Shown here in pieces: positions 1 through 10,842 of a DNA stretch of 64,000 nucleotides. Under the pieces are notes generated by a model. That model worked only from the letters and a program-made list of their open reading frames with translations, had not been told where the DNA came from and made no database searches. Numbering within the stretch: the stretch's first letter is position 1; each line of letters opens with the position of its first letter. This stretch comes from Telopea speciosissima (Eukaryota; Streptophyta; Magnoliopsida; Proteales; Proteaceae): NCBI RefSeq assembly GCF_018873765.1, contig NC_057923.1:6460413-6524412 (forward strand), in the 5' to 3' direction. The position numbers and the translations under genes were made by a program.

Positions 1-1402
1 AGTGTACTATCACTCTTTCAAATGGTTTTTTTTTTTTTTTTTTCTCCTTTTCATAACCTCATGTATAGATCTTATGTACATTATATCACTCATAGCACCA
101 CCATTGGTGTGACATGAAAGATTATTCTGATACTAGCGTCACGATGAACCCTTTTCCCAAAATACAAATCGTCCACTTTGACAAGATAGTATTTTTTTGG
201 TAACTGGTGTTGGATGATTGGATCTCAAAACTTTGTAGGCATTTTTTTCATTTTACATAATAGTACTGATGAAACTTTGACATTGATTAATCTATAAGAA
301 AGATGTTGCATACATCAAATGTTGAAAATGACCAAATCATTCCTCAAGATAGCCATATAATTGCCCATGAAGGAAAAAATTAAGTGATGGAAGAAACCTT
401 CTCCCATTTTAATTAAGTAGCTTAGAATGTAATATGGTACCTAATATTCTTTCAAATGCTTATTTCCAATGCTCTGATGTGACATGGATGGAATTCTCAT
501 TCTTTTTTTTGGGTAGAATGATATTCTCATTCCAAAAAATGAAAAGAGCACAGATATGAAGGAAAAAAGAAAAAGATAGAGCATCTAATTATATGACAGA
601 TCTAAATCTGCAAAAGTCGAATCAACATAATGGTGGTATTAGATAAGGTCTCCTAATCTTACTTTCTTATATAAAATATTCATTTTTTTTTAAAATTCAA
701 ATCATGAGTAAATTATATTTTAATTTTCCTTAGTTTCTTGTGCATTTATGGGTTTAATGTTAATGATACTAAGAAAGTGAGGCTGAGGTGACACATGGAC
801 AGAGAGGAAGGAAGAGTTGTTTATACTTCAAACCAACCTTATAGCATGATTACTGTAGTTAATTAATGTGTGTGAGAGAGAGAGAGAAGATGGGTACTTT
901 CTTAACCAATTGGTTGAGCTGTGTCGCACGCATCTTGGTGCATGCTTAGGGATGTGTGCAGTACAGTCCAACGGCTGGCAAAACCCTGGGTGTGTGAGCT
1001 CCCTGGAGACGAGCTAAATTCTAGAAAAAATTGATATCCAATAGTGGAGTTCCTATTAATTCCTTGTTTTACTTTGACCAAACCAACTGTTTAATCTGAG
1101 GGTGCTAGGTTTAGCAACATGAAGCATTAACTCTCTTTGAACCTTAGATGGTTGAAACTAATATCTATCACACGGCAAATCTGAATTAGACTACAAATAA
1201 TACAAAGCTTTGAAGGTTCATCCTATACAAGGGAGAAATGCCAATACCATAGAATATAAATTGGATAAAGGGCAAGGGTTTCTTTCAACGCTCATGTACT
1301 AATTTGAGCGAAGGAGGAAGCCTGAAGTCGAATCTTCAAATAGGGGGTTTGGGAGAGAGAATAAGTAGGGGAGAATAGGGGGGCGGGGGCAGTGAAGAGT
1401 TT
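1..1402. other. Gene-free AT-rich stretch
   Basis: I see no coding region, RNA gene or clear transposon here. There is a poly-T run near 27-43 and a short GA-type repeat near 872-888. The open frames are short and show no family resemblance. Confidence 0.5.
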
Positions 1403-1403
1403 G

Positions 1404-1540
1404 GCTCAGGTTCACTTACAAGAATCATCTCCTACGCCCATGAGGCGACGAGATGGAATCCACAAAGTAGGGACTACAAAGTGGATTCTATCTCGCCAAT
1501 GCAGGAGCGTACAAGATGATTCTCGTACGTGAACCTGAGC
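1404..1540. mobile_element. Foldback MITE-like element
   Basis: The two ends are near-perfect inverse copies: GCTCAGGTTCAC on the left and its complement on the right, and the pairing continues inward for about 55 bases per arm (through AAGAATCATCT and GGAATCCAC) around a short centre. At about 137 bp with no coding capacity it looks like a non-autonomous foldback DNA transposon. I could not define a target duplication with confidence, so the superfamily is unknown. Confidence 0.65.
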
Positions 1541-2084
1541 TGCACTCGGCAGTGAAATGGGTGTAGGCGTGCAAAAGTGGTTTTCAATTACGTGACTGGC
1601 CTACCTCGCACATTTTCCTTTGTATCTTTAATGGTCCAAAATTGTTTAAAGATGTGTTGTATCACCTTTTGAATTGTATGGATCATCTTGTAATCCACCT
1701 TTTCCATTGTGTTTTAACGCTTCATAATTGGTGAAAGTAGTTGTATGACCAATACAGTCCAATTCAATAGTTAGGGTCTACCAGTCACTTTTGCTAGTGT
1801 ATGAGCTGTGTTTACAACTTAAATAATTTGGTGGCAAGGAAAAAGACATGTTTTATAATAGAATATTAAACAAGGGAGAGGGTTTCCAACACTGATAATA
1901 TGGGGGTAATCTCCCACCCTATACCAATCACATCACGAGAAACGGTTTTGTTCAGTAAAAGGAACCCACAAGGTCAGAGAAGAGAGGAAGTCTCAATGTG
2001 GAACTCACATGGTCAAGATGTGAGGCATGAGTGAACATCTCAATACTATCGGTGTGAGGATCTTTTTCCCACAAAATAAACGAA

Positions 2085-2224
2085 GGGAGAATGTTCTCTG
2101 TGCCGCAGTGCAGGCTGCGCCCAGGCACATGGGCAGCCTGTGCAAGGGGGCAGGGTGGTCATTGCGCCCACCCCCATGTGCCTGGGCACTGCCTGCGCTG
2201 CGGCATAGAGAACAGCGCCCCATA
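2085..2224. mobile_element. Foldback element, GTTCTCTGTGCCGCAG family, copy 1
   Basis: The left arm (about 2093-2133) begins GTTCTCTGTGCCGCAG and continues into a GC-rich segment ending CACATGGG. The right arm (about 2173-2213) is its inverse complement. The loop carries GGTGGTCATTGCGCCCACC. The element is much more GC-rich than its surroundings, and the overlapping short open frames are by-products of this composition. Further copies lie near 13302, 29713 and 54042. Confidence 0.75.
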
Positions 2225-4492
2225 AATGAAAGAGGGTTCTTTCAGCAAGCGTCATAGGGAGCAAATCAATGAAGAGGCACAAATCAGTTTCGTACATAGG
2301 GGCAGAGACATAATTTTAGAGAGAGAGAAGGTTAGCACAAAGCTTTTTCCATTTTAGGCTGCTTGAGAAATGATGGATGCACCGGATATTAGAGGAATCA
2401 AAGATTAAAGAGTTGATGGTGTGTGTGTGTGTGTTTTGCTGCTACTCTGATGGGTTTCTAAATGTGTAAGAGATTAAGTTCAGAAACTTGGTTGAAAAAC
2501 CAGAATCAAATATCAGATATGTATTTGCAGTGCATCTACAGAAGTTTTCCATATTTTTCAAAAAAAATTTTCCTGGAGTCAGATGTAGTGCCTTGTAATT
2601 CATGAAGAAATTTTGGATCAGTTACTGCTCAGACTTGTCTCCAACCAATGCAATGACATGCTACATGGTTCAGACTTCAGATACATTCTATCCACTACTG
2701 ATTGAATATGGATACTACATCACTGCTACTAGCACTATACTTTCCCTTCATAATATAAACACAGCTATGAATCTGAGTTCCCCATTCAAATTGAATTTCA
2801 AAGCAGGTTCAATAAAATAAACTACTAGACTATCAAATATCAGATATGAACAAACTACTAGACTATCAAATATCAGATATGAACAACTCCATTTCATGCT
2901 CTATCCATATCATCTGTACAAACCAAGATAATTACCTGGGCACTACTAAATTATTAAATTTAAGGAGTTAAAATATCTAACTAGAACTTCACATAAATTC
3001 AGGAATTTCTTTTTGGAACCTATTAACAGAAACCTAGGAAAATAGATTGATCAACTGCCAGAGCAAGTCAGAGAAAAAGGGTTAAAAGATGGCTAGACAG
3101 AACCATTGCAGAAGCAGTTAAGAGGCTGGGTACTGAGAGCACACAACAAGAGCTTGGGAGTTTGAAAGTTGAAACTGAAATATGAATAAGATTTTGGATC
3201 AATCCATTGGGTTGATTGCCAGGAGTCCGAGTAACAGAAAGCTTTAGGCTCTGTTTGGTTTCTTTGAAAATGACAGCTAGAATTATGGAATTAGTTGAAT
3301 TATACAATTTTACTTTTCCAGCAAATGGTATATCTAGTAATAAATCCTCTCTCATATTCCATCAAATTAATGGAACTAAAATTTTTTGGCTTCTGAATTG
3401 TATCTTATCTACAACAGTATAGGTTTTCTACTAAATCAATTCACTACATTAAATGGGTTCAGACAGTAATATATAAAACTGAATACTTATTCTAATCAGA
3501 GACTTTGATCACACATGAACCACAGTCCATCATCCTTAAAAAAATTACACTGTTTTTATCAAGACCCAAACCTCATATTTTGAAGTGAAACAAAAATCAG
3601 ATGATCACACTAGGAAGATTCCCAAAGTGAGGTTAAAAAAGGCTAAAAGAAATCGAAGTTCAGAGTAATAGCTTACCTGCAAGGACAAAAAAGGACTAGC
3701 AAAGTCTTAATGCACAATGGGAGAAAACTGGAAGGTTATAGACCCAACAACTGAAAGAAAATGGTTAAAGCTCAAAGCATGTAAAAGTCAAAATTCAACA
3801 ATTAGGAGAATGGATATGCAATGTGGAAAGCCTAAACACCCAAACGCCAGTTGCTGTAGTTAGACACTTGTGCCAACTCTCAAAGATTAAATGGTTTTCT
3901 ACTTGTGCACCAGTCAGTCCTCTGATTAATTACAATACTCCAATGGCAAGATAAAGTCAAATAGTCAATTATGCAAAGCTTTGAGCTCAAAAGGCACTTC
4001 AAAGGTCACAGTAGAGCAGCCAACTCAAACAAAATCAGAGCAACTCAAGCTACTAAAAACTAAATAATAAAACCCTACTGTAACATATTAAATTGAAAAC
4101 ACAAAATTTGGTTTGTCTTAGTCATATGAAGCTTGAATCGAATATCAATTCAACTGATATGTTGCGTGATAGTTCAATGTACCATCACAGCAATGTCTGA
4201 CTTCGTTTATAAATACAGGGCCTCATCATCTGAGGACTATGATTCTGTTGAGATTTATCTGTATTTTCCTGGAAGTAAACTTGCAGAAGAATGTTACAAG
4301 TCTATAGAGAAACAAATTACTTGAATTAGGGGCCAACTTACAACGTAATGCGATCTCAGAGGCCCCTACTTTACCGAAATGTAGTCCTTGTAGATTACAC
4401 AATAGCACATTATTTATCGGCTTCCTTGTGTTTGTTGAGCATGAAGTTCCTCTTTACAAAATGGTTTACCTCTATTAGGGATATCTGCCAAG
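2225..4492. other. Intergenic region downstream of the PPR gene
   Basis: No gene is visible. The stretch holds a (GT)n run near 2420-2434 and an exact 33-bp tandem duplication at 2819-2884. The part next to 4492 should contain the 3' untranslated region of the minus-strand PPR gene. Open frames here are short, AT-rich and unlike known families. Confidence 0.45.
2819..2884. repeat. Exact 33-bp tandem duplication
   Basis: The unit starting AAACTACTAGAC and ending CAGATATGAAC occurs twice back to back (2819-2851 and 2852-2884) with no differences. A related fragment with ATCAGATATG lies near 2510. This looks like a recent local slippage or repair duplication. Confidence 0.9.
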
Positions 4493-6664
4493 TTACAAAA
4501 TTCGGCTAACTTCTGCTGAATTTTTTTTCTTCTCCACGGGACGGGGTCCTAGGATGCTTTCATCTATAGTCGCACCGTGATCTCGTGAGGATTGTATGAC
4601 AGCATCATAAGTTTTTGAAGATAGCTGTAAGCCCTCCATGTAAGCCCTCAAATACAGCTCATATGCAAGTCTTGGCTTAGCATCATTTGCAAGAGCCTCG
4701 ATCAGCATTTCATATGTTATCTCATTTGGTGAGACATTATGAACTTTCATCCTGTGGAACCATTCAAATGCAGTACTTCCCATGCTGTTCCTTGCACACC
4801 CAGTGATAATCGCATTAAAAGTAACAACTGTCGGTTCAATACCAGATGAAACCATATCTCGGATGATGGAATCTACCATCTCAGACCTTCCTTGACCAGC
4901 ATAAACTGATGCCATAATTGTGTACGCATACAAATTCGGCTCAATACCCACTTTAATCATATGTTTCCATACCCGAAGAGCGTCATCATAGAGTTTCCCT
5001 TTCTCAAGGGCACTAAGCAATGCCCCATATGAAACAATTGTAGGCTTTTCACCTTGCTCCACCATCCTTCTAAATATTTGCACAGCAGCTGAAGTTTCTG
5101 ATGCTTTGGAACATGCTACAAGAACAGAATTCCATTCCCGACTTCCTGGTTTTAGGCCTTTATCTTCCATCTTGTTAAGCAACTGAATGCCCCATCTCCA
5201 AATACCTTTTCTCCTAGCTGCAGTGAGCAGAAAGTTGAAGTGTGAAACAATTAATTCTTGTGATAAGTTATTTGGATTTGGTCCCTTATCTAACAAATCT
5301 TCATAAATCTCCAAAGCAGCCCACCATTTCTTAGCCTTGCCCATCAACCATATTATATGGTTGCAAACAGATAAACTAATATCAGACTCCCTCTCTCTTA
5401 TCCTATTATACAATTCCTTTGCCACAGTATAATGACCTTCACGCGTACATGCCCAAGCAAGGCGCTCATATTCACCCTGTCCAGATCTCAGACCAGCCTT
5501 ATCCATTTCAGTAAGAAGCTTCAATACATTGCTGCTGCTCAAGTCATCTCCCTTCACAAGCCACCGCCGCATCACTTGGTAGCAAATACGGATGGTAAAG
5601 TTCTCAAGCTTAATGAACTCAGTTTCCCAGTCTTCATCCCCATCTTTTCCTATCTCCCCCTTTTGGTATTTTTTTGTTAATTCAACAAAAAACTTAAGGG
5701 CTCCACTCCCATCTTCCATTCTTCTATAAACCAGCAAAGCTGTTGAACAGGACACTGGAGATGGAGAAAAACCCTTCTCTTCAATCTCTTTGAGAACATT
5801 AAGGGCCTCAAGACACCGTCCTTGCTCTAAATAAATGGCCATTAAAGTGTTGTAAGTAACAACATTAGGAAAGACACCTTCCTCTGCCATATCTTCCATG
5901 ACTTTCTCCACTTCTCCAAACTGTTCAGATTGTTTCACTGCACCCAATAAACTATTATATATGAAAAGGTTTGGGCCAGTGAAACCATTGGTCTCCTTCT
6001 TCTTTCTCTTAAGCCATTCGACAAGAGCCATAGCAGGCTCTAATCTCTTTTCTTTGCCAAAACTTTTGATCATTGACGAATAGACAGGAGGGGGCAGTTC
6101 AGAGAAGTCCTTAAGAACATCTTCTATATCTTCCGGGGTTTTAGCAACTTGTAAGCTCCACGCCAATGCACGAACATCAATTCGTGCGTCCTTCCTTTCA
6201 ACTGCTTCTCTCTCACTTTCATAACTTCCTCTGCCTCCTCCTTCTCCTTCTTCAGTAGGAAGTTCGCCACCATCTTTTCCCTCAACAATATCACTAGTGT
6301 TTGGAGACTCTTCACTGATATCCTCCCCAATTGCTCGTTGGTCAAATGCCCAAGCCACGGGAAAAGACGAACCAGACGAGCTTCTCGTTGGTTCACAAAC
6401 GAGAACAAAATTCAGTTTGGAGTGATTGGAGAAAATCCCGTATGAAGCATCAAATTTTGAATGCCAACGACTTTGAGATCGGGACCAAAAATCCCCTAAA
6501 GTGCTTGAAACTAATAGCTGATGGCAACTTCTTCTATGATGTACAGCATGACTAACAACCCATTTTCTCTTTGTTCTTGAAATACAGGAATAACCCACAT
6601 CAAATTCCAAAAGAGGGGATACCCACAAGTCCCCTTTTAAGGACCAAACGCTCAAAGCTTCCAT
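4493..6664 (-). CDS. LPE1: Chloroplast P-class pentatricopeptide repeat protein, LPE1-like
   Basis: This is an intronless 723-residue protein. The N-terminal ~100 residues are rich in Ser, Arg and aromatic residues, as in a plastid transit peptide, and are followed by an acidic Glu/Gly-rich linker at about 112-160. PPR units read clearly at about 225-330 (FIYNSLLGAVKQ, VVTYNTLMAIYLEQG) and 500-700 (EWNSVLVACSKA, IVSYGALLSALEKGK, LYAYTIMASVYAGQG, VVTFNAIITGCARN, EITYEMLIEALAND). There is no E or DYW tail, so it is a P-class RNA binder. The C-terminal part agrees with my memory of Arabidopsis At3g46610 (LOW PHOTOSYNTHETIC EFFICIENCY 1), which binds psbA mRNA and promotes D1 synthesis; the assignment to that orthologue is inference, the PPR family is not. 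ATG 6664 is the first Met of the long frame. The length is in line with a long plastid PPR protein. Confidence 0.9.
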   Translation of the reverse strand: MEALSVWSLKGDLWVSPLLEFDVGYSCISRTKRKWVVSHAVHHRRSCHQLLVSSTLGDFWSRSQSRWHSKFDASYGIFSNHSKLNFVLVCEPTRSSSGSSFPVAWAFDQRAIGEDISEESPNTSDIVEGKDGGELPTEEGEGGGRGSYESEREAVERKDARIDVRALAWSLQVAKTPEDIEDVLKDFSELPPPVYSSMIKSFGKEKRLEPAMALVEWLKRKKKETNGFTGPNLFIYNSLLGAVKQSEQFGEVEKVMEDMAEEGVFPNVVTYNTLMAIYLEQGRCLEALNVLKEIEEKGFSPSPVSCSTALLVYRRMEDGSGALKFFVELTKKYQKGEIGKDGDEDWETEFIKLENFTIRICYQVMRRWLVKGDDLSSSNVLKLLTEMDKAGLRSGQGEYERLAWACTREGHYTVAKELYNRIRERESDISLSVCNHIIWLMGKAKKWWAALEIYEDLLDKGPNPNNLSQELIVSHFNFLLTAARRKGIWRWGIQLLNKMEDKGLKPGSREWNSVLVACSKASETSAAVQIFRRMVEQGEKPTIVSYGALLSALEKGKLYDDALRVWKHMIKVGIEPNLYAYTIMASVYAGQGRSEMVDSIIRDMVSSGIEPTVVTFNAIITGCARNSMGSTAFEWFHRMKVHNVSPNEITYEMLIEALANDAKPRLAYELYLRAYMEGLQLSSKTYDAVIQSSRDHGATIDESILGPRPVEKKKNSAEVSRIL

Positions 6665-7931
6665 TTTTGAGGAGAAAAAAATTTAGATGTAAAGACAGAA
6701 AGCCACAGCCAAAATATCCATTCAAGAAAATGGAGAAAAGAGAGGGGTTTTTCAATCTCCAATGTGACTTCTCACGAAAACTGCAACTAGATAATCGAAA
6801 CAGAATTCTAAAGAATTTAAAGAGACACAGAGAGAGATGTAGAAAGTCCTGAATTTCGTATTTCACGACTGTGAATTGAGTCCACCTGTGGAGTATGTCC
6901 TGAAGGCAGGAGGAGCTTCACAGCTTTGTTTACTAAATTCTATGAACTGAACGTCCCACAACCATTAACACCTTCCTTCTTGGGGATAAGCGAGACAGTA
7001 ATTAAAGGAAAATGAAAACGCTACTGACAAGCGTCGCAGAATTAGTGAACCGCCATCGTTATCACCAGAGCCACATACAATATTTTGGTATGGTATATTG
7101 TATTCGGTATTCGGTATGGTACACTGCACATATACCCCATACGACCATACCGATATCATACTGAATACCGATTTGGTACATCTATCTCCTATCAATACCA
7201 TATCAAATCAATTCAGCATTATTTGATAGTACACCGTACATGCCATTTTTATCCTCTCAAGTCTAGTGCACCACACCACTTGAGAGTGGATTTTTATCCT
7301 CTCAACTGTGGTGTACCGTCCGATGCAAAGTCAAGTGCACTGTGCAGGTGCACCGGAATTGAGAAGATGAAGATTCATCGTACGTGTATCTCATATCGAT
7401 ACCATATTGAATTTATTAGGTACAGTTCGGGATAGATAATTTGGTATGGAAATAATATTGATATACAATACATGGTACACATTGACACCCTTACATAGAG
7501 TACCACAAGTGGATAATGTCTCTAAACTTAAAAAATTAACAATAAAAAAAGATAGACTCATAGACTGATACGTATAAAAAAAAACAAAGGGAAGTAGTTT
7601 TTTGGGAGAGTGGCCTGCGCCAACACCCCCATAAAAGTGTCTTTTCATATGAGATGGAGAGAGATACACTCATGGGAGACTGAATGATAATTCTTTCTCC
7701 TCCCCCCCCCCCCCTTCTCAAAACAAAAAAAAAAGGGCAAGAAGTAGCTGTTTCGCATGCATCAACACGGACTAATGAGATCCATATGAATGAAATTTTT
7801 TATTTCATTGAGGGTTGAACGGTAAATTCACGCAGTCTTATGTCTACGCGACCAATTAACATTCTTCCCCAACCCCCACCTACAAAAAAAAAAAAAAACC
7901 TTACATCTATCTGTTCATCAAATTTCAATCC
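6665..7931. other. Upstream flank of the PPR gene and degenerate repeats
   Basis: The segment next to 6665 must hold the promoter and leader of the minus-strand PPR gene; I could not place a convincing TATA box. From about 7085 to 7460 there is a degenerate repeat built on GGTATNG and CCATACC motifs, a type seen again near 18070-18150 and 19930-20220. Homopolymer runs (C)n and (A)n lie near 7704-7713 and 7887-7900. No gene is seen. Confidence 0.4.
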
Positions 7932-10842
7932 AAAATGAGTGATAGTCGTGAACAGCTGTCACGTCTATTTCCCATTGTGTTTTCTCCGGGTGAGCTTGAT
8001 TCTCTATGTCTCTGCCCCACCTTGGACGAGGTAAGGAGGGTTGTTTTCTCGTTTGGACCCTTGAAGGCTCCAGATATTGATGGCTTTAATGCTAGTTTTT
8101 ATCAAAATTTCTAGGACTTGGTTCACTTTGGATATCTTTCGCTTTGTTTCGGATTTCTTTTCCTCTGGTTATTTACCCTCTGGCATTAACCATACCCTGA
8201 TTGCTCTCATTTCCAAAATTGATAATGCTTCACAGGTTGGGGATTTCAGACATATAAGTTTGTGCAATGTTACTTACAAAATTCTGGCCAAACTTGTTGC
8301 TTCTCGCTTTAAAACTACTCTTCACTCTTTCATTTCTCCATACCAAGCGGCTTTCATCCCGGGTAGACAGATCCAAGACAATATTATCGTGGCCCAGGAA
8401 ATTTTTCATTTTTTGAACCACACTCGTGGCAGGGATGGGTTTGTGGCTATCAAAATCGATATGTCTAAGGCTTATGATAGGATTGAGTAGAACCTTCTTC
8501 TCTCTGTTTTCGGATTCCTGGGGTTTGGAGAGAAATGGCAATATCTTATTCGTAATCTGATCTCTTCTACTTCTTTCTCCATCAAGTTGGATGGCAGTCC
8601 TTTTGAATTTTTTCATGCTTCTAGGGGGTTGCATCAGGGTTGCCCTCTTAGTCCTTATCTTTTTTTAATCGTCATGGAGGTTCTGTCTCGTCTTTTCACT
8701 GCTTACCATGAATTGGATATGTTTCATGGAGTTAAAATTTGTCGCCATGCTCCTGAAGTAACTCATCTCTTTTTTGCAGATGACATTTTTATTTTTTGTC
8801 GGGAGGCTTCTGACAACTTATTAACTATTAAGGCAATCTTGGACCTTTTCTCTGACCTGTCGAGACAAGAGATTAATTACTCCAAAAGTAGTATCCATTT
8901 CAGTCGAAATGTCCCTTTTGGTCTTCGACTTTCTCTTACTTCTCTTTTGGGAATCAAGGAAATGATAACTGACGCCGTGTACCTGGGAACTAACTTATTT
9001 CATGGCAGGTCCAAAAGGAGGGAGCTAGAGGGGGTCCTGGCTAGAATGCATATGAAGTTTGCTTCTTGGAAATCTAATCTTTTATCTTATGCTAGACGTA
9101 GTGTCCTTATTAATTCAATGCTTGCATCCACTCTAGCTTTCTTAATGCACTGTTTTCGTTTCCCTCTTCATACGTGTCGCGAGATGGATTCCTTGTGTCT
9201 CAGGTTTTGGCAGAGGGGTGCTAACAGTTCACAAAAGAAGACTTCACTTATCTCTTGGACCAAAATGTGCACTCCTAAGAGCCACGGGGGGCTTGGGTTC
9301 TATAAGGCTGAACATCATAACGAGGCCCTCTTAACTAAGTTGAGTTGGAGACAGCTTACTGAGCCTCAATCGTTGTGGGCCCATTTGCTTAGAGCAAAGT
9401 ATTTCCATAACCGTTCTTTGTTCAACCCCTCAGTCAGAGCTCGGAGAGGATCTTGGGTGTGGAATAGCATATCCCACGTTATTCCTGTTCTTGAAAAACT
9501 GGTTTTCAAAAAACTGAGTAATGGCTCATCTACTTATTTCTTGTATGATAAATGGATTCCCGACCTCACAGGTAATCTGTCTGATTTATCATCTCACAAA
9601 TTATCTTCTTCTGACAAATCTAAGCTGTTATGTCATTTTTACATGGTAATCTTTGGAACACTAGCCTTCTGATTGATTGTATTCCCCAATCTATATCTCA
9701 TCGCATACAATCTATTACTATTTCTGATTCTGATGACAAGTGGTGGTGCATTAAATCTAAAAATGGAATATTAACCACCAAGTTAGTTGCCTGCCAACTT
9801 CAATCTCATTATTCTAATGCTTCAGCTATTGATGTTGTTTGGTGGATTTTCTTTTGGAAATTACAGATTCACCCAAAATTTAAGTTCTTTATGTGGTGTG
9901 TGTTAAATGCAGGAATACCTACTAGAGCTATTCTCTCCAATTGGATCCAGATGGACTCCACATGTGCTCTTTGTGGAACTGGTGTTGAATCCTCATGGCA
10001 ACTGTTCTTTTCTTGTGATTGGGTCAAGCACATTTGGGTGGCAGGGCCTCTTGGGTTGAGAACCGATTTCATAGCTTTAAAGGATATGAAATCAGCTTGC
10101 CTTTTCTTTTTCCTACAATTCCAGTCAGATAAACATCTTCTCATCTGGTTTTTTAGTGTTTTTTCTATTACCTGTTACTTTATTTGGGCTGCTAGAAACA
10201 GGGTTGTAGTATGTTTGGAAAAGGCTGATCCATCATGGGTCTTGAAACATATTAATCAATGGATTGCGGATTTCAATTTATTCCCCCCCGCCCACCCTTT
10301 CATCCTCCCCTGTAATGGCTATTGTGGATACAATTTCGATTGCCTATTCTTCTCTTACTATACCTGTACTTAATTTTCCTGTTTTAATCTGTGTAGGATA
10401 CTCTAGGCCTGGACTAACTACAGCTGGATGGTCCTATTTCTTTTTGATTGATGGCAGACTAAAGTTTTTTGATACAGGGACTTTACCTTACATACCACAT
10501 TTACTGGTTCTTCTTTTTGTACTCCAGAAAAGGTGTGACCATGATGTCAACATTGGGTTGAAGATAAAAGAAATATGGATTGATCACAAGTTGATTACGG
10601 ATACTCTTCCATCTCCATCCAAATGTTTATGGCCATGGTTTCTGTTTAAAGACTTCTTGTATATTTCTGACTTAACCCAAGGTGTACAGTTTTCACGGAC
10701 AGGTGATAGGTTGTGTTTACCAATAGCCAGGAACTTAGCTAGGAATGTGTGCTGGCAAGATGTATTAAACAATGTAGACTGCTCCTCTGTTTAACTACTC
10801 TTTGTTTATTTTCATCCAAAAAAAAAAAAAAAAAATGAGTGA
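7932..10842 (+). mobile_element. 5'-truncated L1-type LINE (RT, zinc finger, RNase H)
   Basis: The body runs from about 7943 to a 3' poly-A tract at 10818-10834. It is flanked by the direct repeat AAAATGAGTGA (7932-7942 and 10832-10842; the A part is ambiguous at the tail). Translation starts just before the reverse transcriptase domain (APDIDGFNASFYQ), then gives the RT blocks ISLCNVTYKILAKLVASR, AAFIPGRQIQDN, RGLHQGCPLSPYLF and the catalytic FADD in HLFFADDIFIF. A zf-RVT segment follows (FWKLQIHPKFKFFMW, CALCGTGVESSWQLFFSC), then a diverged RNase H-like tail at about 10390-10794. The endonuclease part is missing. The frame is broken: Trp to TAG after AYDRIE at 8488, another stop near 8113, and frame changes near 9630 and 10264-10373. 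It is a dead insertion of moderate age. Confidence 0.92.

Noticed and set aside
2005-2297. Overlapping open frames on both strands
   Set aside because: They come from the GC-rich palindromic foldback element and show no protein family signal; the same shadow frames appear at copies 3 and 4.
6124-6852. Extra small frames around the PPR N-terminus
   Set aside because: They overlap the long PPR frame or its leader and have no family resemblance.
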